The notes: generated from the letters alone by a model not told the origin. 64,000 nucleotides of DNA from Corynebacterium kefirresidentii (GCA_002154655.1 NGUZ01000003.1:62001-126000), one strand, 5' to 3'; shown: positions 9,683-18,709, counted from the first letter of the stretch. A program made the numbers and translations.

Positions 9683-10837
9683 ATGAGAGCCGGAATCTTT
9701 TCCAAAGAATACCCGCCGGAAATATACGGTGGAGCCGGAGTTCACGTAGCTGAGCTCACCCGTTTCATGCGCGATATCATCGATGTCTCCGTGCACTGCA
9801 TGGGCTCCCCGCGCGAAGAAAAAGACGTCTTTGTCCACGGCGTGGACCCCGCACTCGAGGGTGCTAATGGCGCGCTGCAGACCTTGTCCACTGGGCTGCG
9901 CATGGCCGATGCCGCCTCCGATATCGACATCGCCCACTCCCACACGTGGTATACGGGCCTTGCTGGCCACCTCTCCGCCCGGCTTTATGATATTCCGCAT
10001 GTGGTCACCGCCCACTCTCTCGAGCCGCACCGCCCTTGGAAGCGCGAGCAGCTTGGCGGCGGCTATGACATCTCCTCATGGTCCGAGAAGAACGCCATGG
10101 AATATGCCGATGCCGTAATCGCCGTCTCCGCCGGTATGAAGGACTCCATCCTCGATGCCTATCCGCGCATCGATGCCTCCAAGGTCCACGTCGTCCTCAA
10201 CGGCATCGACACCGAGCTATGGCAGCCGCGAGAGGGCGATGTTTTGGACAAGCTGGGCGTCGACAAGCAGCGCCCCATCGCTGCCTTCGTCGGACGCATC
10301 ACCCGGCAAAAGGGCGTAAAGCACCTGCTGCAGGCGGCGCAGAAATTCGATCCAGACATCCAACTGGTCTTGTGTGCCGGCGCCCCTGATACGCCCGAAA
10401 TCGCGGCCGAGACCGAGGCACTGGTCGATGAGTTGCGAGCCCAGCGCGATGGCATTTTCTGGGTCAAGGATATGCTCCCGCGCAACGAGGTCCAGCAGAT
10501 TTACACCGGTGCCGATGTTTTTGTCTGCCCGTCCATCTACGAACCGCTGGGCATCGTGAACTTGGAAGCAATGGCCTGTGGCACGGCCGTTGTTGCCTCC
10601 AACGTGGGCGGCATTCCCGAGGTAGTAGTCGATGGTGAGACCGGCGTGCTAGTGCATTATGACGCCGCCGATACCGCAGCCTTCGAGGCCGACCTCGCCG
10701 CTGCGGTCAATGACGTCGCCGCCGATAAAAAGCGCGCTGCCGAATTTGGGCGCGCCGGCCGCGAGCGTGCCATTCGTGATTTTTCTTGGGCTACGATTGC
10801 CGCCCAGACCGTCGATATTTACCGCAGCCTGATTTAA
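9683..10837 (+). CDS. glgA: Glycogen synthase / glycosyltransferase, actinobacterial GlgA type
   Basis: GT-B fold glycosyltransferase that uses ADP-glucose to build alpha-1,4-glucan, or maltose 1-phosphate in the mycobacterial GlgM branch. The N-terminal motif [18 protein letters not shown] is diagnostic of the actinobacterial family. The C-terminal sugar-nucleotide domain has [15 protein letters not shown] and [21 protein letters not shown] take ATG 9683 ([10 protein letters not shown]); a GTG at 9677 is possible. TATTCT at 9669-9674 suggests a near-leaderless transcript. Divergent from glgC, with the GH32-like gene 12 bp behind in the same direction, so probably cotranscribed. Confidence 0.92.
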   Translation: MRAGIFSKEYPPEIYGGAGVHVAELTRFMRDIIDVSVHCMGSPREEKDVFVHGVDPALEGANGALQTLSTGLRMADAASDIDIAHSHTWYTGLAGHLSARLYDIPHVVTAHSLEPHRPWKREQLGGGYDISSWSEKNAMEYADAVIAVSAGMKDSILDAYPRIDASKVHVVLNGIDTELWQPREGDVLDKLGVDKQRPIAAFVGRITRQKGVKHLLQAAQKFDPDIQLVLCAGAPDTPEIAAETEALVDELRAQRDGIFWVKDMLPRNEVQQIYTGADVFVCPSIYEPLGIVNLEAMACGTAVVASNVGGIPEVVVDGETGVLVHYDAADTAAFEADLAAAVNDVAADKKRAAEFGRAGRERAIRDFSWATIAAQTVDIYRSLI

Positions 10838-10849
10838 GGAAGGATAGCC

Positions 10850-12292
10850 GTGACAACCCACCGCCCCGAACTGCATTTTGTCCCTGAAGACGGCGTCCTC
10901 GACGCCCCCGCCGGTATCCTGCGCGATGGCGATACTTGGCATCTGTTCTACCAGTACCGCCCCACCGCGGACTCCCCCGCCCGCTGGGGCCACACCTACT
11001 CCGAAGAAACTCCCTTCGACTGGCTAGACTGCGACGATGTCCTCGCCCCCGTCGGCGGCGAACTCTCCCTGCGCGCCGGTTCCGTGGCCCAAGGACCAGA
11101 GGATATCCACCTCTACTTCACCTCCGTAACCTCCGCCGGTATTGCTGTCCACCTCGCCCGCTACGCCAACGTGGACGAAATCTGCGAGGTCTCCGATGAC
11201 CCACAGGCCCTCGACCCCAATGTCGTTCGCTTTGGCGAGGTCGTAGGAAATATCCGCAATTTTGATCACTTCCGCTCGCCCTCCGTTGTGCCCGACTGGG
11301 CCTCCGAGGACCGCGCTGACGGCCACGACGGCTGGCTCATGTTGGCGCTCACCGGCCACTCCGATGCCCCAGTTCCCGTAATCCTTGAATCCGCCGATGG
11401 CGTGTCTTGGCGCCTGCGCGGTAGCCTCAAGTTCGACGGCGACCCTGGCTTCCTCGAAGGTGAAGTTCCCGCTACTTCCCCCATCCCACCAGTCGTCTCC
11501 CCGCGCCTAGTTCGCCTGCGCGACGAAGTAGATGGCAACATCTACGATGTCCTTTTCGTCACCTTGGAGCGCGGCGGCCGCGATGTATCCGGCTACCTCG
11601 TCGGCCGACTCGAAGGCACCACCTTCACCGTGGCCTCGGGTTTCCGCCGCGTGGACTTTGGCCACGACTTCTCCCGTCCGCGCAATACCAACACCACCAC
11701 CGGCACGCTCACCCCCGAGCAGCGCTATGAGCGCGCCGTTATCGTTGGCCTCCTCAACGGCAACGGCCGCGGCGATGACGCCACCAAGCACGCCTCGTGG
11801 GGAGCCGAAGGCTGGGCCAATGCCCTTTCCTTACCCCGCCGAGTCACCCTCGAGGGCGGCGTCCTCTACCAAGCCCCCGCCCGGGGCTTGCCCGATGCCG
11901 TCAAGCTTTCCGATTACGCCCGCTCGTGGACCGGCGTCATGGAGGTGCCTTCCGGTTCCTGCGTCACCGTCACGCTTCTCGACGGCGCCGGTGCCCCCGC
12001 CGCCACCATCTGCCACTCCGGCGATGACATCAGCCTCGATCGCTCAATGAACAAGGCTTTCAATCATTGCTTCGCGGATTCTGAGCCCGCCACCGCCGCG
12101 CTTGCCGAGGGCGACTCCGACACCCTCACCATTATCCAAGACGGTTCCACCGTCGAGGTATTCGTCGATGGCGGTCTCATCGCCATGGCCTCCCGCGTCT
12201 ACTTCGAGGGCGGCTGCTCCGGGCTGCGCGTCGAAACCTCCGGCGATGCCGTCATCGAGCAGGACTGGCAGCGCTCCGGTTCCAAGCTCTAA
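10850..12292 (+). CDS. GH32-fold (beta-fructosidase-like) protein lacking the catalytic residues
   Basis: The 480-residue product has the layout of glycoside hydrolase family 32 (invertases): a five-bladed propeller then a beta-sandwich. Recognisable are WHLFYQYRP, WGHTYSEETPFDW, WANALSLPRRVTLEGGVLYQAP and the C-terminal STVEVFVDGG. The three catalytic motifs look degenerate. The nucleophile motif (usually WMNDPNG) reads VLDAPAG, with Ala for Asp. The RDP motif reads FRSPS, with Ser for Asp. The acid/base motif (ECPD) best fits VSPR, with Val for Glu. It may bind sugars without cutting them. Placement directly after glgA, with AAGGAAGG before the GTG start, suggests a link to glucan metabolism, but that is inference. 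Confidence 0.82.
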   Translation: MTTHRPELHFVPEDGVLDAPAGILRDGDTWHLFYQYRPTADSPARWGHTYSEETPFDWLDCDDVLAPVGGELSLRAGSVAQGPEDIHLYFTSVTSAGIAVHLARYANVDEICEVSDDPQALDPNVVRFGEVVGNIRNFDHFRSPSVVPDWASEDRADGHDGWLMLALTGHSDAPVPVILESADGVSWRLRGSLKFDGDPGFLEGEVPATSPIPPVVSPRLVRLRDEVDGNIYDVLFVTLERGGRDVSGYLVGRLEGTTFTVASGFRRVDFGHDFSRPRNTNTTTGTLTPEQRYERAVIVGLLNGNGRGDDATKHASWGAEGWANALSLPRRVTLEGGVLYQAPARGLPDAVKLSDYARSWTGVMEVPSGSCVTVTLLDGAGAPAATICHSGDDISLDRSMNKAFNHCFADSEPATAALAEGDSDTLTIIQDGSTVEVFVDGGLIAMASRVYFEGGCSGLRVETSGDAVIEQDWQRSGSKL

Positions 12293-12326
12293 ACATCGCC
12301 CGACGCCCCGCTCGGTTCCCCCACCC

Positions 12327-12392
12327 CGCCCTTCGCACTCACGGGGAGACGCTGGGGCGTCGGAAAGCGTGTGCTGGTGAGCGGCAAGGGCG
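12327..12392. repeat. GCGCTCAC/GTGAGCGC inverted repeat, copy 2
   Basis: Arms CGCCCTTCGCACTCACGGGG and TGCTGGTGAGCGGCAAGGGC flank an interior containing GGGGCGTCGGAAAGC. A near-identical interior (GGGGACGTCGGAAAGC) is found in the copy at 21254-21312, which shows common descent. Confidence 0.75.
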
Positions 12393-12399
12393 AGGAACC

Positions 12400-12466
12400 A
12401 CCCCTCGCGCTCACCGGAGCAACGAAAAGAACCGCCCCACGCGCTCCTAGTGAGCGCGAAAGGCGG
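12400..12466. repeat. GCGCTCAC/GTGAGCGC inverted repeat, copy 3
   Basis: Arms CCCCTCGCGCTCACCGG and CCTAGTGAGCGCGAAAGGCG lie between two convergent genes (GH32-like and RlmA-like), directly after copy 2. Confidence 0.72.
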
Positions 12467-12488
12467 AGATGAGGCAGAAGGGCCGGGG

Positions 12489-13355
12489 CTAAACTGCGCG
12501 GAGGCGGTCCAGTCGAGCGCGGGCGGTAACCGTAAGTGTCGGAGGAAGAGCGGCCATGCGCTCGGCGAGTTCTCCGGCGCTAATGTGACGCGCGGACGGG
12601 CTCATCCCAACCTGCGCGGCAACGGAGGCCTTATCGAGCTCAATGGGGAACGAAATATCGACTGGATCGGCCGCCTGCTCGAGGTATCCCTCGGCCTGCT
12701 CGTACATGCGCTCCACCTTGCCGTCTTCCACGCCGAGGATGCCCAAAGGCTCCCGCAGCTCGTCCAAGTGGCCGGCATCAGGGGTCAAGACGATGACCTG
12801 GCCGCCTGGGGCGAGCACGCGCTGGAATTCGGCCGCATTGCGTGGGGCGAAGACGACGGAAATGGCGTCGATGGACTCATCACGAATAGGTAGGCGCTCC
12901 CACACATCGGCCACGACGGCACCGACGCGCGGGTGGCACTTAGCCAAGTGCTTCGCAGCGTGCGGGGAAATATCGAGCCCGACGCCGCGGGCCTCAGCGA
13001 TGGAGTCGAGGGTGTGGGCCAAGTAGTAGCCCGTACCAGCGCCCACCTCAAGCAGAGAGGCGGGCGTAGATTCGGCCAACGATGCGGAATCCAGCGCCCC
13101 TTGGACTGCCCCAGTCACGGCCTCCACGAAGGGCGCGAAGTGCCCCATGGCCAAATATGTCTCACGGGCGTTGACCATGTCCATGTCATCGCCCTTGTGC
13201 TTGAGCCCGGCGCCGGCCGCGAGGGTGACGTAGCCCTGCTTGGCCACATCAAAAGAGTGGCCGGATTCCGAGACTAGGCGAGAGAAATCATCGGCACCAG
13301 AAAGCGCGGTGCCATCATTGGGATCAGCCAGAATGTCGACGATATGAGAAAGCAT
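12489..13355 (-). CDS. RlmA/TlrB-like 23S rRNA (guanine-N1)-methyltransferase family protein
   Basis: SAM-dependent methyltransferase of the RlmA family, which methylates a guanine in 23S rRNA helix 35. The pattern GHSFDVAKQGYVTL, then DMDMVNARETYLAMGHF and the SAM loop LLEVGAGTGYYLAHTLD match the family; the late PVDISFPIEL segment also fits. The N-terminal zinc finger of E. coli RlmA (three Cys and one His) keeps only the His: the expected CPxC position reads DPNDG. Target base is therefore unproven. It is the last gene of the dapE-to-gpgS operon, 9 bp after the DUF3117 gene. 288 residues, usual length about 270. Confidence 0.8.
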   Translation of the reverse strand: MLSHIVDILADPNDGTALSGADDFSRLVSESGHSFDVAKQGYVTLAAGAGLKHKGDDMDMVNARETYLAMGHFAPFVEAVTGAVQGALDSASLAESTPASLLEVGAGTGYYLAHTLDSIAEARGVGLDISPHAAKHLAKCHPRVGAVVADVWERLPIRDESIDAISVVFAPRNAAEFQRVLAPGGQVIVLTPDAGHLDELREPLGILGVEDGKVERMYEQAEGYLEQAADPVDISFPIELDKASVAAQVGMSPSARHISAGELAERMAALPPTLTVTARARLDRLRAV

Positions 13356-13364
13356 GTATCTAGA

Positions 13365-13532
13365 CTAGCTAGAAACTTCGGTCAACAGAGAACCAAGCTC
13401 GGCGGCCTCGTCCTTGCTCAGCTCAATGACGATGCGCCCGCCGCCATCGGAGGGGATGCGCATGACGATTTTGCGGGACTCCTCTACTGCTTCCATTTCT
13501 CCGCCCGTGGTGCGCGGCTTCATTGCTGCCAT
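13365..13532 (-). CDS. DUF3117 small protein (Rv1211-like)
   Basis: A 55-residue protein starting MAAMKPRTTGGEMEAVEES and ending ELGSLLTEVSS. The pattern KPRTxxGxMEAxxESRxIVMRIP ... GGGRIVIELSxDEAAELG is that of the DUF3117 family found throughout actinobacteria next to gpgS. A near-perfect AAAGGAG lies at 13541-13547, 8 nt before the ATG. Function unknown; it probably folds as a small beta-strand/helix unit with no membrane segment. It sits between the DivIVA-like and RlmA-like genes in one operon, matching Rv1211 in M. tuberculosis. Easily missed because of its size. Confidence 0.88.
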   Translation of the reverse strand: MAAMKPRTTGGEMEAVEESRKIVMRIPSDGGGRIVIELSKDEAAELGSLLTEVSS

Positions 13533-13544
13533 AGTGAGTCTCCT

Positions 13545-13838
13545 TTAGTTAACTTCTTTTCCTTCCAGCTTAGACCTTTTCGGCGTGGAAGATAGTTGCT
13601 CTTCTAGTTGTGCGAGGAGATCATCTACTTGGTCCTGGCGGTACCCGCGGGGCACAACCTCGAATTTCACCTGGTCAAGGCGTCCTTCGCGGGCAGCGGC
13701 GCGGTTATTTTCGCGCACCTTCTCCGGCTCATCGAGCGGGTGCATAACCTCGCCGCGGCCAAAAATCGACCCCCATACCCAGGTGCCAATGACGGTCAGG
13801 GAGAAAAGGACGAGGAGGAGCATAATCCAAGACAGCAT
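13545..13838 (-). CDS. Membrane-anchored DivIVA-domain protein (Rv1209-like)
   Basis: A 97-residue protein with one N-terminal membrane helix (LSWIMLLLVLFSLTVIGTWV), then a charged linker and a C-terminal DivIVA-type segment FEVVPRGYRQDQVDDLLAQL. In DivIVA/Wag31 proteins this segment helps target curved membrane and build the polar growth zone. Whether this short protein does so is unknown; it lacks the long coiled coil. It lies between gpgS and the DUF3117 gene, only 3 bp after gpgS. Confidence 0.83.
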   Translation of the reverse strand: MLSWIMLLLVLFSLTVIGTWVWGSIFGRGEVMHPLDEPEKVRENNRAAAREGRLDQVKFEVVPRGYRQDQVDDLLAQLEEQLSSTPKRSKLEGKEVN

Positions 13839-13841
13839 GGC

Positions 13842-14564
13842 TTAAACCTTACCTTTTAGCGGCGGGCGTTGAGCAACGGGCGCGGTAACCCCGGCGCGGG
13901 AGAGCAGTGTGCGCGCGACTACCTCGGCCATCGGCGCGAGTTCATGCAGCGGTCGGTTGCGGTGCACCCGCGTTCCCAAGTCCACCTGCGCTATTGAGCC
14001 CCGCTTGCCGACGTCCACCAATAACCCCGCTTCCACCCCGTAGCCTTCTACAAAGGGCAGCTCGACGGCGGTGGCGCGGCGCAGAGAGTATTCGCCTCCG
14101 AGCGGCTGGTCGATATGAGCGAGCTCTGGGAAAAATTGCTTAATGAGCGGTTTGGCTGTCAGCTCGGTGACGCGGCCGCCGCCGGTGGGCTGGCCGTTGA
14201 GGCTGCGGCGGTAGCGGGCCTTGACCATTTCTACCGCGGGGTCGGAAAAAGGAGCGGCTAGGGCAGCTACCATGCCGGGCGCAGCGGATTCAAGATCCGC
14301 ATCGACGAAGACAACTATGTCTCCCTTCGCCGCGGCGACCCCGCGCCAGAGGGATTCGCCCTTGCCGGGGCGCGGTTCTTCTGGCAGAACATCGCGCCAA
14401 TTGCGTACCTCGGCGCCGGCTGCGGCAGCACGAGAGGCGGTGGCGTCGGTGGAATCGGCATCGATGACCAGCACCTCAAGGGGGTCATCGGCTAGGCAGG
14501 CGCGCACGACGTCTGCGACGGTGCCCTCCTCGTTGAGCGCTGGAATGATAACGGAGACGCTCAT
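13842..14564 (-). CDS. gpgS: Glucosyl-3-phosphoglycerate synthase
   Basis: GT-A fold (GT81) enzyme that makes glucosyl-3-phosphoglycerate, the precursor of the methylglucose lipopolysaccharides of mycobacteria and of glucosylglycerate-type compounds. Visible motifs are VSVIIPALNEEGTVADVV, the metal motif FVDADLES, KGESLWRG and IDQPLGGEYSLRR. At 240 residues it is shorter than the mycobacterial enzyme (about 320), mainly at the N-terminus. I use ATG 14564, where the start overlaps the folP2 stop as ATGA; the open frame extends upstream only within folP2. It is cotranscribed with folP2 as in Rv1207-Rv1208. Confidence 0.9.
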   Translation of the reverse strand: MSVSVIIPALNEEGTVADVVRACLADDPLEVLVIDADSTDATASRAAAAGAEVRNWRDVLPEEPRPGKGESLWRGVAAAKGDIVVFVDADLESAAPGMVAALAAPFSDPAVEMVKARYRRSLNGQPTGGGRVTELTAKPLIKQFFPELAHIDQPLGGEYSLRRATAVELPFVEGYGVEAGLLVDVGKRGSIAQVDLGTRVHRNRPLHELAPMAEVVARTLLSRAGVTAPVAQRPPLKGKV

Positions 14565-15391
14565 GCAAGGCCTCGCGTGGTTGCTAGCGGGGCGACCTCG
14601 CCTTGGATGGCGGCGGTCATGCGAATGACATCTACGGTCTCTGCTACCTCGTGGACGCGGAAGGCAGCCACGCCCCGGGCAGCGGACCACGCGGTGGCGG
14701 CTAGGGTACCCGCAACGCGCTCTCCTACCCCGCGGTCTAGCGTCTCGCCCACAAAATCTTTGTTTGATAACGCCATGAGCACCGGCCAGCCGGTGGCCAC
14801 AACCTCGTCTATGCGCCGCAAAAGCTCCAGCCCGTGAAAGGTGTTCTTGCCAAAGTCATGGGTGGGATCGATAAAGGTAAGTTCTTCGGGGCAGCCAAGG
14901 CCTGCGGCGCGTTCGGCGAGCTGGGTGGTTTCCGCAATGACATCGGCCACCACATCATCGAAGTGAACGCGGTGCGGTCGGGTGCGCGGGGTAATCCCAC
15001 CGGTGTGCGAGCACACGTAGCCCACGCGGTGGTGGCCGGCGACCTCGATGAGCTCGGGATCCCAGCCAGCCCAGGTGTCATTGATCAGTCCAGCACCGGC
15101 TGCGATGGCTGCCTCTGCCACCTCGCTGCGCCACGTATCGACAGAAATGAGAACATCCGGGTGACGCTGATGCACCTTCTCGATAGTTGGTACTACGCGC
15201 TCGATTTCTTCCGCCGTATCGACGGCCTTACCAGGGCCGGCCTTAACGCCGCCGATATCGATGATCGAGGCGCCGGCCGCAATCACCTCATCGCAGCGAC
15301 GCAGTGCCGGGTCGAGGTCAAAGGTTGCCCCCTTGTCATAGAAGGAATCCGGGGTGCGATTGACAATCGCCATCACGCGCGCAAGGCTCAA
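14561..15391 (-). CDS. folP2: Dihydropteroate synthase homologue FolP2
   Basis: A TIM-barrel protein of the dihydropteroate synthase family. In mycobacteria the paralogue FolP2 beside gpgS is reported to lack synthase activity, so it may do another job; that is knowledge of the family, not seen here. Seen are VMAIVNRTPDSFYDKGATF near the start, ASIIDIGGVKAGPG, ISVDTWRSEVA and INDTWAG. 276 residues is normal. The best start is a TTG at 15391 that overlaps the stop of the LOG gene (TTGA); no ATG precedes the conserved MAIVNRTPDSF. The downstream gpgS start overlaps its stop, so the three genes are tightly coupled. Confidence 0.9.
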   Translation of the reverse strand: MSLARVMAIVNRTPDSFYDKGATFDLDPALRRCDEVIAAGASIIDIGGVKAGPGKAVDTAEEIERVVPTIEKVHQRHPDVLISVDTWRSEVAEAAIAAGAGLINDTWAGWDPELIEVAGHHRVGYVCSHTGGITPRTRPHRVHFDDVVADVIAETTQLAERAAGLGCPEELTFIDPTHDFGKNTFHGLELLRRIDEVVATGWPVLMALSNKDFVGETLDRGVGERVAGTLAATAWSAARGVAAFRVHEVAETVDVIRMTAAIQGEVAPLATTRGLA

Positions 15392-16152
15392 CGTGGCTCC
15401 CTGATGCGCTTATCGCTCATAACCTCGTGACGCTTAATGATGTGAGAGAGGGCTTCATCAGGGTCGTCGGTAAGCAGGAAAAGCTCCCGGTCGCTTTCGT
15501 TGATAAATCCACCCGCTGCTAGCGTCTTGTCCATCCATTCCAAAAGGCCGGTCCAGTAGTCGGTGCCCATGAGCACGATGGGGTAATTAGTCACCTTGCC
15601 GGTTTGGACCATGCACATGACCTCAAAGAACTCATCCATGGTGCCCATGCCGCCGGGCAGGCAGATAAAAGCCTGGGAGTATTTCAAGAACATGGTCTTG
15701 CGGGCAAAGAAGTAGCGGAAATTCAGACCCAAGTCCACATATTCATTAAGCCCTTGTTCGTGGGGCAGCTCGATGCCTAGGCCCACGGAAAGCCCATCGG
15801 CTTCATGGGCGCCGCGGTTGGCCGCTTCCATGATGCCGGGGCCGCCGCCGGTGATCACGGCATAGGAGTGTTCGGCCAGCTTGCGGCCCACCTCGACGCC
15901 CAGCTGGTAATTCGCATCGTCTGGAGTGGTACGTGCGGAACCGAAGACGGTAACGGCCTTCGGCAGCTTGGATAACGCATCAAAGCCGGCGACGAATTCG
16001 CCTTGGATGCGCAGCACGCGCCACGGATCGGCATGCTGCCACTCGTGGTCTGCACCGGATTCCAAGAGCCGCTGATCAAAGGTGGAGGCCTGTTCGCCTT
16101 CGGTGCGCAGCAGCATCGGGCCGCGCAGAGTGCGCATCTGCTCAGGAGTCAT
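15388..16152 (-). CDS. LOG family protein (TIGR00730; nucleotide 5'-monophosphate phosphoribohydrolase)
   Basis: Rossmann-fold enzyme of the Lonely Guy family, which releases the base from cytokinin-type or other nucleoside 5'-monophosphates. The hallmarks are present: VTVFGSARTTPDD, GGGPGIMEAANRGA and CLPGGMGTMDEFFEV (PGGxGTxxE). It is 254 residues, with an extra N-terminal stretch typical of the actinobacterial longer form (compare Rv1205). It lies 3 bp after dapE and overlaps folP2, in the same operon. Substrate in this organism is not known. Confidence 0.92.
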   Translation of the reverse strand: MTPEQMRTLRGPMLLRTEGEQASTFDQRLLESGADHEWQHADPWRVLRIQGEFVAGFDALSKLPKAVTVFGSARTTPDDANYQLGVEVGRKLAEHSYAVITGGGPGIMEAANRGAHEADGLSVGLGIELPHEQGLNEYVDLGLNFRYFFARKTMFLKYSQAFICLPGGMGTMDEFFEVMCMVQTGKVTNYPIVLMGTDYWTGLLEWMDKTLAAGGFINESDRELFLLTDDPDEALSHIIKRHEVMSDKRIREPR

Positions 16153-16155
16153 GGT

Positions 16156-17244
16156 CTATCCCTTCAGGTATTTCAGGAGGGCGGTGGATACTTCACTAAT
16201 CTGCGCGGTGGGGACCTGCTCGTCCTTTTTATGCGCAAACCCTGGGTCACCGGCGCCGAAGTTCACGGCCGGGGTGCCCATTTCGGAGAAGCGGGCGACG
16301 TCGGTCCAGCCAAACTTGGCGCGGACGTTGCCCCCGACGGCGTCGATAAGAGCTTTGGCCGCTGGCTGGCCCAACCCAGGCTGGGCGGCCGGGGCAATGT
16401 CGTCGATGTCGATGGTGACATCTTCTTCCTCGCCGATGATGGATTTCATGTACTCCAGCGCCTCCTCGCTCGTGCGGTCCGGGGCGAAGCGGAAGTTCAC
16501 AAACATCCACGCCTCATCCGGCAGCGTATTGGTGGCCACGCCGGACTCGAGGTGAACGATATTGAGGCCCTCGCGGTAAGTACAGCCATCGATGGTGACG
16601 TCGCGGGACTCATAGGCGGCGATACGGGTCATGATGGGCGCGAGCTTGTGCGCGGCATTGGAGCCGAGCCAGGCGCGGGCCGAGTGCGCGCGGGTGCCGT
16701 GTGCGGTCACGCGCAGGCGGATGGAGCCCTGGCAACCGGCCTCCACCATGGCGCCAGAGGGCTCGCCCAGAAGCGCGAAGTCCCCCTCGAGCCACTCCGG
16801 GTGGTCCTTTTGCAGATGGCCCAAGCCATTAAATTCAGTGGCTACTTCTTCACCCTCATAGGCGATGACGGTGAGATCATGTTTCAGCTCCTCCGACTCG
16901 TGCAGCTGGGCAAAGGCATTAAGGTAGATGGCCATGCCTGACTTCATGTCCACGGTGCCACAGCCCCACATAATCTCCACCCCGTCTTTAGTGGTTTCCA
17001 TGTGATGCGGTACATTTTCTGCCAACGGAACGGTATCAATGTGTCCGGCGAGCACCACGCGGGAATCTAGCCCACGGTTCGTGCGGGCGCACACGGTATT
17101 GCCGTAGCGGGCAACCTCGACGTCCAAACCACGCAGCGCTTCTTCGACGGCGTCTGCGATGGCCTCCTCATGGTGGGAGGGGCTCGGAATATCCACGAGC
17201 GCCTTGGTTAGTTCGATGGGGTCTGCATATAGATCTAAAGTCAC
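16156..17244 (-). CDS. dapE: Succinyl-diaminopimelate desuccinylase
   Basis: Zinc peptidase M20 family enzyme that removes succinate from N-succinyl-LL-diaminopimelate in the lysine and peptidoglycan pathway. Metal-site motifs are LAGHIDTVP, GTVDMKSG and YEGEEVATEFNG; the substrate-end motif AKFGWTDVARFSEMG is typical of the corynebacterial enzyme. I start at GTG 17244 (VTLDLYADPIELTKALVDIPS), giving 362 residues; the open frame has 17 more codons without conserved pattern. First gene of the minus-strand operon leading to gpgS; dapD lies close by on the other strand. Confidence 0.94.
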   Translation of the reverse strand: MTLDLYADPIELTKALVDIPSPSHHEEAIADAVEEALRGLDVEVARYGNTVCARTNRGLDSRVVLAGHIDTVPLAENVPHHMETTKDGVEIMWGCGTVDMKSGMAIYLNAFAQLHESEELKHDLTVIAYEGEEVATEFNGLGHLQKDHPEWLEGDFALLGEPSGAMVEAGCQGSIRLRVTAHGTRAHSARAWLGSNAAHKLAPIMTRIAAYESRDVTIDGCTYREGLNIVHLESGVATNTLPDEAWMFVNFRFAPDRTSEEALEYMKSIIGEEEDVTIDIDDIAPAAQPGLGQPAAKALIDAVGGNVRAKFGWTDVARFSEMGTPAVNFGAGDPGFAHKKDEQVPTAQISEVSTALLKYLKG

Positions 17245-17333
17245 AAAGCGCCATGCTAGCGCCCCGCGTAGCTCCCCGCATTGTGTAAAGTTCACTTCAC
17301 TGTAAATATTTCGTCCTCCCTAAGGTGATAACA

Positions 17334-18704
17334 ATGGCCGAAACCGCTCAATTGAAATCCCGTCATCTCACGATGATGGGCCTTGGCTCTGCCGTGGGCG
17401 CCGGCCTCTTCCTCGGAGTAGGCCTCGGCATCCAGATTTCCGGCACCTCGGTGCTCATTTCCTATGCCGTGGCCGGCGCGCTCATTGCGCTAGTGATGTG
17501 GATGCTCGGTGAGATGGCCGCCGCCCGCCCCTCTTTGGGGTCATTTTCCACCTACGCCGGTCAGGCCTTCGGACACTGGGCACGCTTTACCATGGGATGG
17601 ATTTATTGGTTCATGTTGATCATGGTCATGGGCGCCGAAATCACCGGCGCGGCCGCCATCATCTCCAGCTGGTTCGGTATTGACCCGTGGATTCCGGCGC
17701 TAATCGCCGTGGCATTCTTCGCGGTGGTTAATTTCGCGGCCGTGGGCGGATTTGGCGAGTTCGAGTTCTGGTTCGCCATCATCAAGGTCGGCGTCATTGT
17801 CGCCTTCCTTGCCATAGGCGTACTTATGGCGCTGGGCATCCTGCCCGGCATGGATCTCTCCTTGGCCGGGACCAATTTCACCGCTAATTTCCTGCCCAAT
17901 GGCATGCCCGGCTTCGCCGCCGGATTGTTGGCTGTGGCCTTTGCCTTCGGCGGTATCGAATTGGTTACTATCGCGGCGGCCGAATCCGAGGACCCAGCAC
18001 ATAACGTGGCCACCGCGGTCCGCGCCATTATCGTGCGCATCATGATCTTCTACATCGGCTCCATCGTGGTTATCACCATGGCGCTGCCTTTTAGTTCCAT
18101 CCAGGACGCCGACGTAGCCGCCGATTCTCCCTTCACCCTCGTGCTTGCGGCCGCCAAGATCCCCTTTGCGTCCGGTTTCATGGAAGCGATAATCGCCTTG
18201 GCGCTACTCTCCGCCTTCAACGCGCAGATCTACGCCACTTCCCGCTTGGTCTTTGACATGGCTAAGGATCACTGCGCCCCAGGATTCTTCCTCAAGCAAA
18301 ATCGCGCTGGCTCCCCCATCAACGCGGTCATCTTGTCCATGGTCTTCGCCTTCGCTTCGGTAGGCCTGCAATTTTGGAACCCTCCGGGGCTCCTAGCATT
18401 TCTCTTCAATGCAGTGGGCGGGTGCCTGCTGGTCATCTGGTTCTTCATCGTGGCTTCCTTTATCAAACTGCATCCCCAAATGCGCGAAAATGGCGAGTTG
18501 ACTGATCTGCGTGTGCCCGGCTTTCCCTGGCTGCCATGGGTCACGACCGCGGCGCTGGGCGGGCTCACCCTGCTCATGCTCTTTGACCCGGATGCACGCA
18601 ACCAGGTCATCTCGGTACTCATCCTCGCTGCGATACTCGTCATCTTGTCCTTCGTACTACCCACCGGCCAGCGCGCAGACGCGCCGAAGGAGTTGCTAAG
18701 CTAG
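17334..18704 (+). CDS. APC-superfamily amino acid permease (AroP/GabP-like), paralogue A
   Basis: Secondary transporter with about 12 membrane segments, probably a proton-coupled importer of an amino acid. Family signs are [20 protein letters not shown] in helix 1, the [20 protein letters not shown] segment and [19 protein letters not shown] in helix 6. Start at ATG 17334 has AAGGTG 6 nt upstream; a GTG at 17325 is less likely. It ends 5 bp before dapD. The gene at 19727 is clearly its paralogue. Substrate cannot be read from sequence; aromatic amino acids, GABA or a lysine-pathway compound are possible. Confidence 0.88.
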   Translation: MAETAQLKSRHLTMMGLGSAVGAGLFLGVGLGIQISGTSVLISYAVAGALIALVMWMLGEMAAARPSLGSFSTYAGQAFGHWARFTMGWIYWFMLIMVMGAEITGAAAIISSWFGIDPWIPALIAVAFFAVVNFAAVGGFGEFEFWFAIIKVGVIVAFLAIGVLMALGILPGMDLSLAGTNFTANFLPNGMPGFAAGLLAVAFAFGGIELVTIAAAESEDPAHNVATAVRAIIVRIMIFYIGSIVVITMALPFSSIQDADVAADSPFTLVLAAAKIPFASGFMEAIIALALLSAFNAQIYATSRLVFDMAKDHCAPGFFLKQNRAGSPINAVILSMVFAFASVGLQFWNPPGLLAFLFNAVGGCLLVIWFFIVASFIKLHPQMRENGELTDLRVPGFPWLPWVTTAALGGLTLLMLFDPDARNQVISVLILAAILVILSFVLPTGQRADAPKELLS

Positions 18705-18709
18705 CGGGC

